47,621 bases of DNA from the NCBI GenBank assembly GCA_030041355.1, contig JASHNZ010000050.1, positions 1-47,621 on the forward strand, given 5' to 3'. A program made the position numbers and the translations under genes. This DNA is from Nitrososphaerales archaeon (GTDB lineage: Archaea; Thermoproteota; Nitrososphaeria; Nitrososphaerales; CADDZS01). The notes under the pieces were generated by a model. The model did no database searches. It saw only the letters and a list, made by a program, of their open reading frames with translations, and was not told where the DNA came from. Every line of letters starts with the position of its first letter. The first letter of the stretch is position 1. Shown piece after piece: positions 41,615 to 47,621 of the stretch.

Positions 41615-41903
41615 CATCCTGCGAGCGGCCCACGCTCCTAATATGGATTTCAAACGTCTTACTTGGACAACTCTTTGGCATGGGAATGATAGTGTTAACA
41701 TTCTCGCTAGCTATGACTCTGCTTCCTTCCATTTATCATTCGATTATGAACTGGATCATGAAGAATTCAGCTGATGAAAAGGATCCGATTATAAGCTATA
41801 TCGCTAGTCGATATTCGAAGGAATGTGTCAGACTCCCCCAGATCGGTTGCTATGACCATGACAAAAGAAAAGTTGTTATCACGGTTTCATTTCTGGACAG
41901 TCC
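41615..41903. other. Intergenic region between divergent paralogues
   Basis: A weak 88-codon plus frame (41680-41946) starts here and overlaps the next gene; its composition is unconvincing and I do not call it. No clear box A was identified for the plus-strand gene. Confidence 0.35.
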
Positions 41904-42824
41904 ATGTCAAAGTCTCTATTACTTCGAACAGGACGTGAGAAGCTAGTCGTGCTTTCTCTCGTAGGATTCCTATTTCTCTTCACGGGGCTGTCGCCTAGTC
42001 TTCAGGCAAGCGCATCTCAAAGTACGAACAACTCGACAATAGCCGCAAACGTTTGTGGTTCTGGGTACGTGCCCACCCCCGATGGGTGTGCTCCTGCCTC
42101 ATGCGTCTATGCCCTAAACAGTGGGGCAATTAATACGCTCTCCAACGGTGTTACAATCGTCACCTATCCAGACGGCTCTCAGCAGTCTTTCGCTCCCTGC
42201 AAGAGCGTCGGGCCCAAAATAGACACGAATGGATGGGTCGAGGATGGTCAGAATGAAATTCACACAACAAAGTTGTCAAGCGACTGGACGGTACCAAAGG
42301 CTCCAAGTTCAAATGATGGACAAATAATCTACATGTTTGACGGGACGCAAAACTGCATCTGTGGCAATGCTTTCATCTTACAGCCCGTCATACAGTGGGG
42401 CTACAATGGTGCATTCGGAGGCGCTTACTGGGTATACGCATCTTGGTATTGCGACTCGAATTGTTTCTACAGCACACCGATCCATATAGCGGTGGGAAAC
42501 TCGTTGTCTGGCACTGTAGTTTCCAGCAAGTGCAAGAGCGGTTATTGCGACTATAAGATTACCGGAAAAGATGATACGACTGGCAAATCGACGATCCTAA
42601 AGTTGGATCACTATGCTGTACAGGAATACTCCTTTGCAACTCTTGAAGTCTACAATGTTGTTAGCTGCAGCGACTATCCTGCGAGTGGATCGACAACCTT
42701 CACACATGTTCTAGTCAACGGAAAGACCTCATCAAAGTGGAGCGGGAATGTTCTCATAAATGACGGATGCGGAGAGAATGTCGTAATATCGGGCCAAGGT
42801 TCCAACATAACTTTGGACTACTAG
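41904..42824 (+). CDS. Secreted G1/neprosin-like beta-sandwich protein (candidate glutamic peptidase)
   Basis: 306 residues. Signal peptide 1-36 (LVVLSLVGFLFLFTGLSPSL). N-terminal Cys-rich segment (CGSGYVPTPDGCAPASC), then the conserved block SSDWTVPKAP (125-134), IIYMFDGTQNC (141-151), ILQPVIQWGYNGAFGGAYWV (158-177), YKITGKDDTTG (217-227) and FATLEVYNV (244-252). Q160 and E248 are candidate catalytic residues, shared with the paralogue at 40683. The gene is divergent from that paralogue and followed by a hairpin terminator and the sedolisin gene. Confidence 0.65.
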   Translation: MSKSLLLRTGREKLVVLSLVGFLFLFTGLSPSLQASASQSTNNSTIAANVCGSGYVPTPDGCAPASCVYALNSGAINTLSNGVTIVTYPDGSQQSFAPCKSVGPKIDTNGWVEDGQNEIHTTKLSSDWTVPKAPSSNDGQIIYMFDGTQNCICGNAFILQPVIQWGYNGAFGGAYWVYASWYCDSNCFYSTPIHIAVGNSLSGTVVSSKCKSGYCDYKITGKDDTTGKSTILKLDHYAVQEYSFATLEVYNVVSCSDYPASGSTTFTHVLVNGKTSSKWSGNVLINDGCGENVVISGQGSNITLDY

Positions 42825-42853
42825 ACAACAGGATTTCATCACTAATCGAAACG

Positions 42854-42895
42854 CCCTGCTCTAGATTTTAGTGGGCAGGGGTTCCCTTCTTTTTT
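42854..42895 (+). terminator. Hairpin plus T-run terminator
   Basis: CCCTGC (42854-42859) pairs with GCAGGG (42875-42880), followed by a pyrimidine tract ending in six Ts. Confidence 0.6.
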
Positions 42896-42964
42896 CCGGC
42901 GTAAACCTATGCTTCTAGAGGAGAACTTCTTAATGTCGGAACACCTTACAACTAGGTTGGTCCA

Positions 42965-43007
42965 TATCGGTTTCCGATAGGCAGACCTGGATTCCGATTT
43001 GGAATCC
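42965..43007. promoter_or_regulatory. Two inverted repeats upstream of the sedolisin gene (operator candidate)
   Basis: TATCGG-TTT-CCGATA (42965-42979) and GGATTCC-GATTT-GGAATCC (42989-43007) stand one after the other, and the second abuts the TATA box. The same pair of elements recurs at 47440-47494 before another exported gene. This suggests a shared transcription factor controlling secreted-protein genes. Confidence 0.55.
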
Positions 43008-43015
43008 ATAAATAT
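43008..43015 (+). promoter_or_regulatory. Box A of the sedolisin gene
   Basis: ATAAATAT, 24-31 bases before the ATG at 43039, directly after the second inverted repeat. Confidence 0.6.
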
Positions 43016-43038
43016 TCGATGTTAATGTCGGCTACTTC

Positions 43039-44340
43039 ATGACTCACCGAAATGTCTTCTTAGTTTCTTTTGCTGCATTATTGATAGTGGTGCTGTTTGC
43101 ACTCTCCTCGGCCGTAGTAACCTCGACGTACGGGGCATCTGTGGGAGTCTCATCGTCTCCAGCTTCTTCCTACGGAGTTGTGCCCACAGCTATCATTTCG
43201 CAGGTCGCTGATCAGCCCACCTGCTCTCCATCGGGCTTATGCCCTTCGATGATGGACAACGCGTATGGTTTTAACGTTCTTCAAAGACAAGGAATTAACG
43301 GGACGGGCCAAACAATTGTGATTGACGACGCATGCGGTGATCCGAATATCCAAAGTGACCTCCAAGCTTTCGATTCGCAGTTCGGTTTGCCTAACCCCAA
43401 GCTGACTGTCATTTATCCAGAGGGTCAGAAGAACCTATGTACGCCCGATGGATGGTCTGTGGAAACATCTCTGGATGTTGAATGGTCGCACGTCGTTGCA
43501 CCAGGCGCAGCAATTGATCTGCTCGTGGCAAATCAACCCAGTGCTCCAGATATGTACAAGAATTGGGTTTATGCCCTAAATCACAATCTGGGAAACCAGA
43601 TCTCTAACAGCTATGGTGGTGGAGGTTGCGACGTAATGTGCAACAACACGATTGGTCAGGGGATTGGACCTTGTGACCTAACAAATGGAACCCAGGGCTT
43701 TAATGTTCAAAAAGTACTCGATGAAGCAGAAGCTAAAAATGTGACTATTCTCGCTTCGGCTGGCGACTCTGGTGCATGGGGCATTGGCAAGGCTGAAGAG
43801 CCGATTCCTTCAGACTGCACGGGAGTCCTCACAGTCGGAGGGACGACTCTCACAGTGAGCTCCGCCGGAAACTACACCAGCGAATCAGCTTGGTCTGGAA
43901 CTGGCGGTGGATATGTCACAAAGCCAGCTGAGCCAGCGTACCAAAAATTTGCAGAAATCAAAGATCCTTACGGGACCTTGGCGAAGCCTGACGTAGCTGC
44001 GGACGCGAACCCCGACACAGGCGTATGGTTCTACAACAGCGGGTGGGGTGTCGTCGGAGGCACTAGCCTTTCATCGCCTCTATGGACAGGCTTTATGGCT
44101 CTGGTGAACCAGATAAGGGCGAGCAACGGCTTCCATGCCGCGGGCTTTGTCAGTCCATTCCTCTACCAGAGTGTATATGGAAAAGATGGTAGCTCGGGGA
44201 TATACGCTAAAGACTTCCATGACATTAAGACAGGCAATAACGGATATCCGGCTGGAAAGGGTTGGGATCCGGACACGGGTCTCGGGTCCTTCAGAGCACA
44301 GACGCTAGCCGAAACACTTGGCTCAAATGAAACCGCGTAA
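43039..44340 (+). CDS. Sedolisin-type acid serine peptidase (family S53), without the usual pro-domain
   Basis: 433 residues. Signal peptide 1-33. Catalytic set: E142 and D146 in SVETSLDVEWSHVVAPGA, oxyanion D243 in SAGDSGAWG, nucleophile S343 in GGTSLSSPLW. A calcium site at the end is suggested by DFHDI and GWDPDTGLGS. Sedolisins normally carry an activation pro-domain of about 150-200 residues; here only about 40 residues separate the signal from the catalytic domain. Likely active at low pH outside the cell. It might mature without a pro-region or fold with outside help. Confidence 0.9.
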   Translation: MTHRNVFLVSFAALLIVVLFALSSAVVTSTYGASVGVSSSPASSYGVVPTAIISQVADQPTCSPSGLCPSMMDNAYGFNVLQRQGINGTGQTIVIDDACGDPNIQSDLQAFDSQFGLPNPKLTVIYPEGQKNLCTPDGWSVETSLDVEWSHVVAPGAAIDLLVANQPSAPDMYKNWVYALNHNLGNQISNSYGGGGCDVMCNNTIGQGIGPCDLTNGTQGFNVQKVLDEAEAKNVTILASAGDSGAWGIGKAEEPIPSDCTGVLTVGGTTLTVSSAGNYTSESAWSGTGGGYVTKPAEPAYQKFAEIKDPYGTLAKPDVAADANPDTGVWFYNSGWGVVGGTSLSSPLWTGFMALVNQIRASNGFHAAGFVSPFLYQSVYGKDGSSGIYAKDFHDIKTGNNGYPAGKGWDPDTGLGSFRAQTLAETLGSNETA

Positions 44341-44366
44341 TTCCCACCGATAGAAGAGTTTATGAC

Positions 44367-44420
44367 GCGAGGAAGTTCTGGCCAGGAGCTCTACTGGCTT
44401 CCCTCTTTCGGTTTTTATAG
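44367..44420 (+). terminator. Probable terminator after the sedolisin gene
   Basis: An imperfect stem (GAGGAAG...CTTCCCTC, inner GGCCA/TGGC) followed by CTTTCGGTTTTTAT. Confidence 0.4.
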
Positions 44421-44520
44421 GAATTTAAGAGCGTCTTCGGGCGACAAAGAAACCAGTCTCTTGACTAAATTCTTCGACCTAATGAAGCTGCTGACTTTCA
44501 AAAGAACAGAGCTTCAAGAT

Positions 44521-44583
44521 TAGGTAGGTAAAAAAAAGAAGCGGTAGGAACAAAAACCAATCCTAACAAACTCGATTGTTAGG
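44521..44583 (-). terminator. Hairpin and T-runs terminating the G1 peptidase gene
   Basis: CCTAACAA (44562-44569) pairs with TTGTTAGG (44576-44583). On the minus strand this stem is followed by TTTTTG and then an eight-T run at about 44530-44537. Between 44421 and 44520 no gene is seen. Confidence 0.6.
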
Positions 44584-44613
44584 GTGGTCTTTGTCCCAAG
44601 GGGTTGCTAATAT

Positions 44614-45468
44614 TTAGGGCCCTTCATTCTTCCATGTGAGGGTGAAGCTTGTCTTGTCCGTTGAGATCTTCGAGGGCTGCATTATTGTTATAGTGCAGGA
44701 CGAATAGTTGCAGGCCGTAAGTTCCCAGGTGTTGCTTCCATAGCTGCCTATCGGTTTAGTTTTTCCGTGAATTGTGGCAGAACAGGTGGTTGTGACTTTC
44801 GTGTAGTCCATTCCCCACTTGGAAGTGCCGAAGTCAGGGATCAGGAAGAAGCCATAGGAGCCTGAGGGAGTCTCCGTTATGCATTCAGCGGAAGTCCTCT
44901 CACCGGAAAACCCGCTAGGTTGAGTCTTGGAGAAGTGTGCGCCAGTCGTTACATCGACGAGAGTAACCTTGAAACTTGTGTCGCTACTTCCGATTATTGT
45001 GCCGTGGAATACGTCTCCTGGAGTAACTTTCATCGAGGTTGTTATGATATCTTGTGCTGGGTAGAATTCATACCACGCGTAATACTCCGGAGTAGTTTGG
45101 CCCTGCACACAGTAAGCAAGCGTGCCAGTTTGCTCCACTGTCCCTGAGGTCAGCCCGTCGATCCCCACCCAGAACACGACTGCTTGGTCCTCTGGTGCGG
45201 ACGAATTGCACTTCACAGCAGGTTCGATCCAAGATCCTTGTGCCTCTGTCACGGGAGCCGAGGTTGTGGTGCTAACAGCGTACCCGGCCCAGTTATAGTA
45301 AGTATGTTTCGTTATGGCCGGACTTATGAGAACTGAGTTAAGACTAGAGGCCTTTGGGCTAGCCGTTGCAAAGCTCGATGGAACTAAAGTGCCCACAGCG
45401 AGGAAGATTGCAACGCAGATAGTTAGAATTCCGATCATCTTTTTGTTCGTTTTCATTTGAGACATCAT
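44614..45468 (-). CDS. Secreted G1 (eqolisin-type) glutamic peptidase
   Basis: 284 residues (ATG 45466-45468; further ATGs at 45465 and 45456). Signal peptide to about residue 36. The G1 signature is strong: NWAGYAV (59-65), GSWIEPAVKC (78-87), VVFWVGIDG (97-105), VEQTGTLAYC (111-120, catalytic Gln113), YYAWYEFYPAQ (129-139), PGDVFHGTI and SAECITETPSG (193-203, catalytic Glu195). Eqolisins work at acid pH. Known in fungi and also found in archaea and bacteria. C87-C120 may be a disulphide. No pro-domain is seen. Confidence 0.88.
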   Translation of the reverse strand: MMSQMKTNKKMIGILTICVAIFLAVGTLVPSSFATASPKASSLNSVLISPAITKHTYYNWAGYAVSTTTSAPVTEAQGSWIEPAVKCNSSAPEDQAVVFWVGIDGLTSGTVEQTGTLAYCVQGQTTPEYYAWYEFYPAQDIITTSMKVTPGDVFHGTIIGSSDTSFKVTLVDVTTGAHFSKTQPSGFSGERTSAECITETPSGSYGFFLIPDFGTSKWGMDYTKVTTTCSATIHGKTKPIGSYGSNTWELTACNYSSCTITIMQPSKISTDKTSFTLTWKNEGP

Positions 45469-45474
45469 CGATAG

Positions 45475-45513
45475 CTCAGCAAGGCTCGGCCTTCAAAATA
45501 AGCTTTTGCTGAG
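45475..45513. promoter_or_regulatory. Inverted repeat flanking the TATA region of the G1 gene
   Basis: CTCAGCAA (45475-45482) and TTGCTGAG (45506-45513) are perfect complements 23 bases apart. Between them on the minus strand lies CTTATTTTG, a box A 30-39 bases before the ATG. The repeat could be an operator or a folded leader. Confidence 0.4.
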
Positions 45514-45762
45514 ATTCGGGAACGAGTGTTCAAAAAGGTTAACCAAGCCTTAAAAAATGGAAAAAGTGGCAAGCTTGGCCTCAAACCTTGCTTTTTGGAG
45601 GCATTTTTTGACGTCGCAGTAGGCTTGAGTTGAGATAGCACTCTCTTGCTCTGCATCGCCGGCTAATCTGCTCCATTTAGAGCAGAAATAAGCCTTTAAG
45701 GAGGCTAATTATTCTCCCAATATGCGCCTAAAAAATTATAGAAACAGGGTCCATGATACTTT
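45514..45762. other. Gap upstream of the PadR-like gene
   Basis: About 250 bases, A/T-rich near the end, with AAATTATAG near 45733-45741, a plausible box A about 27 bases before the TTG at 45763. Nothing else is seen. Confidence 0.35.
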
Positions 45763-46155
45763 TTGAGAGCCAATAGCAAAAGGTATTATATGAGCAAAGT
45801 TCAGCAGGTTGCAACAGCTGAGGGCTGTAGAAAGAGAGTGAGTGACTTGAAGAGCGATAACGCAGCAACGCACCTGATTGACGTAGAGATTTTGTATTTG
45901 CTCAGGAAAGGGTCGCAGACGCTTTACTCGATTCGAAGGGATTTGTCCAATGTTTTCGCAGAAGACAGAAGCTTTGGCACAATACATCCTCATCTGGTGA
46001 AGCTCGAAGAGAAAGGATTGATCAAGGGCCATGAAACACACCCTAGTGAGAATGGTCCTTACAAACGCCCATATGTGATAACAAGAAAGGGACGGCATGC
46101 GCAAGAAAGACAGCTAAACTCGCTAGCCAAAGTGATTTTGAAAATGACTGCGTGA
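45763..46155 (+). CDS. PadR-like winged-helix transcription regulator
   Basis: 130 residues from the TTG at 45763 (an ATG nine codons later, 45790, is equally possible). Winged-helix core: HLIDVEILYLLRKGSQTLYS, then SFGTIHPHLVKLEEKGLIKG (recognition helix and wing), KRPYVITRKGRHAQERQ. This is the PadR/HTH layout with LxxLEExGLI and ITxxG motifs. No C-terminal dimerisation helix beyond about 20 residues is present, so it is a short form. It could regulate nearby secreted-protein genes; no direct evidence. Confidence 0.75.
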   Translation: MRANSKRYYMSKVQQVATAEGCRKRVSDLKSDNAATHLIDVEILYLLRKGSQTLYSIRRDLSNVFAEDRSFGTIHPHLVKLEEKGLIKGHETHPSENGPYKRPYVITRKGRHAQERQLNSLAKVILKMTA

Positions 46156-47211
46156 CACTGTTTAAGCCCGGATTTCTCATAGCTACTACTGCTTTAGGAA
46201 TAGCCTTCCTTGAGCACATTTAGCCCAAAAAAAGTCGATACTGAGCAGGAGTAATACGTAGAGGCTCGAAGCCTTCGTGCTTTATTCGACTGCTAGGGCG
46301 GCGTGACCGGATCCAATTTTCATGTCTAGCTAACCATCTGGTCGAAGCTGGTTGACATACCGCTGATTTATGCTCTTATGCTGAAGACGCGATTATGGTC
46401 GCCGTGCAAAACAAAAGGACGAGGGGAAAGAGCAGGAAGAAGAATAACAAGGGCGAAAACGACATGATTTTGATTACTAAGAGAAAGAATGGTTCTGATT
46501 GCACAGTCGCTCGACAGGATTTACGAGCAAATTCCCGGCCCAAACTTGGAACCCCAATCTTCTCGGAGCGCCCAGCTCAATTACTTCATCTCGGGCCCAA
46601 ACCCCCTGCACTTGCTGAGATCTCTGCCCTCGCTGGCTGAGTCTGTGCCCGCATCAGATTTTGCTCAATTGTCTTGAGATCAGATATAACTAGGGCATAC
46701 TGCCTTGCTGGAGTTCTGGCAAAATATGAGCTTAGATTCATTGTCAATGATCTTATCGTGTTTAGGGCAGTCGAAAGAGAATCTCAGCTCTATATTTGAG
46801 CATAAGAATTAGGATTGAAGCGCAATAGTGAAATCAGGAAAATTAGAAGAGCTAAAAAGGAAAGGCCTCCTTGCAGAGCACTCGCCCGATCCTTAGCAAA
46901 AACGACAATCGGACTTCGTATGGGTGAAACTGCACTTTCCCCTGCTCGATCGGTAGAGCTGGCCTTTCTCAACTAGTCTAATCAAAAGCTGCATCAAAGT
47001 TCGGCGCTCGATCTTTGAGGGTTCTTATCTGGTTGGCATCGAATCTCAGCTCGCAGCAATCAGTAGACTAAAGGAGACATGAGAGGTTAAAGCTAGGCTC
47101 AGGACAGTTAATCAGGAGAACCAGACGAGCTAACAAGAAAGTTCGGGCGCACAGACTAGATCATCGTGCACAGGCTTAATGAGTGCACTGAAGTCATGAT
47201 AGCTAACGGGT
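46156..47211. other. Long non-coding region
   Basis: More than 1 kb without a credible gene. Short frames (46395-46640 and others) have unnatural composition and no start context. No tRNA, CRISPR array or terminal repeat was found. Confidence 0.5.
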
Positions 47212-47264
47212 AAAAAAAGGGGAAACCCCAAGCTAGACTCTAGCGAGGGCCGGATAGGGTTTCC
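47212..47264 (-). ncRNA. Structured element: double stem-loop followed by T-run on the minus strand
   Basis: GGAAACCC near 47221 pairs with GGGTTTCC near 47257, enclosing a second palindrome GCTAGA-C-TCTAGC. Read on the minus strand the outer stem is followed by seven Ts. No protein gene is present on that strand, so the element may be the 3' end of an unannotated RNA or a decayed gene's terminator. Confidence 0.35.
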
Positions 47265-47439
47265 GCCGTATCGGTTCCAGCAGACCAAGCGTGCGGTACT
47301 AGAGTTTCCGGCTTGTAATTTCATGAGTCGGTTGATCGCAAAAAATTCTTGATCGGAGTCGAACAGAATAGTCCAACACTCTTAGAAACGACATACAGAG
47401 GAGTGCTTTGTTACGAAATCCGCGAAAAAGAAAACTAGC

Positions 47440-47494
47440 TATCGGAAACCGATACAAAGCTCTAAGTACTAATTGCAGCTATAGATTCAGAATC
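47440..47494. promoter_or_regulatory. Inverted repeats matching those before the sedolisin gene
   Basis: TATCGG-AAA-CCGATA (47440-47454) and GATTC-A-GAATC (47484-47494) are followed immediately by CCATAAATA, as at 42965-43015. The first repeat is identical in both arms to the upstream site, with a different 3-base spacer. Confidence 0.55.
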
Positions 47495-47495
47495 C

Positions 47496-47503
47496 ATAAA
47501 TAA
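47496..47503 (+). promoter_or_regulatory. Box A of the truncated exported gene
   Basis: ATAAATAA, about 33-40 bases before the ATG at 47536. Confidence 0.5.
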
Positions 47504-47535
47504 CTGCTTATCTTCTGTGCGACTTGACGTATAAT

Positions 47536-47621
47536 ATGTCAAACTATCCTAAAGTAAAGAAACTTTCAATCGCTTCAATCGCAGTCGTCTTTGTGGCGCT
47601 GTTTCTCTTTACAGCTCCATC
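47536..47621 (+). CDS. Start of an exported protein (cut by window edge)
   Basis: Twenty-eight codons: MSNYPKVKKLSIASIAVVFV and a continuing hydrophobic stretch form a signal peptide. The body is outside the window. Because it shares operator-like repeats with the sedolisin gene, another secreted enzyme is a reasonable guess. Confidence 0.6.
   Translation, partial: MSNYPKVKKLSIASIAVVFVALFLFTAP

Noticed and set aside
46395..46640. 81-codon frame after the PadR-like gene
   Set aside because: Start of frame is Lys/Arg-rich and the rest Pro-rich without a domain; overlapping frames are equally open.
1..47621. tRNA, rRNA or CRISPR arrays
   Set aside because: No T-arm-like GGTTCGAATCC context with matching acceptor stem, no conserved rRNA blocks and no regularly spaced repeats were found by eye.

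Overview
The window is archaeal. Box A (TATA) elements sit 20-40 bases upstream of many start codons, Shine-Dalgarno sites are mostly absent, TTG/GTG starts and Ser/Thr-rich linkers are common, and the gene families are archaeal. The gene at 2213-3472 looks like the thaumarchaeal output domain (TackOD1) with five CxxC knuckles. Exported proteases belong to acid-active families: thermopsin A5, eqolisin G1 and sedolisin S53. My best inference is an acid-soil, peptide-using thaumarchaeote (for example the non-ammonia-oxidising group I.1c) or a neighbouring lineage. No rRNA or tRNA is present to settle this.

Layout. 1-1050: degraded toxin-antitoxin cluster on the minus strand (AbrB, frameshifted PIN, antitoxin-like tail, second AbrB). 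1359-4324: exported protein, TackOD1 protein, small zinc-finger and membrane proteins. 4581-5163: intact AbrB-PIN pair. 5218-6261: thermopsin-like protease. 7173-17290: dipeptide/oligopeptide ABC importer (two permeases, two ATPases, two large substrate-binding proteins). 17326-23295: minus-strand operon of a MoxR AAA+ ATPase, DUF58 protein, DUF4129-like protein, polytopic membrane protein and two surface-exposed proteins. 23665-24014: frameshifted AbrB. 24182-26790: ABC-2 exporter (one ATPase, two permeases). 27265-47621: accessory region dominated by secreted proteins (five beta-propeller proteins, G1 and G1-like proteins, S53 sedolisin, Ig-like protein), interleaved with HicAB, an RHH-PIN pair, a broken copy of that PIN gene, a fragment of a duplicated propeller gene, a PadR-like regulator and long non-coding stretches.

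How it may work together (inference): secreted acid proteases digest protein outside the cell, membrane-anchored binding proteins capture peptides, and the Dpp-type transporter imports them. Propeller proteins probably form part of the cell surface.

The most unusual observations are: (1) both peptide-binding proteins read as circular permutations of the SBP_bac_5 fold; (2) two divergently transcribed genes encode G1/neprosin-like beta-sandwich proteins with conserved Gln and Glu, plus a G1 paralogue that lost the Gln; (3) the same inverted-repeat signature, TATCGG-N3-CCGATA followed by a GATTC-type repeat and a TATA box, lies before the sedolisin gene and before the truncated exported gene at the window end; (4) the DUF58 protein appears to start at an ATA codon inside an ATAA overlap with the MoxR stop. 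Toxin-antitoxin decay and segmental duplication show that the accessory region is in flux.
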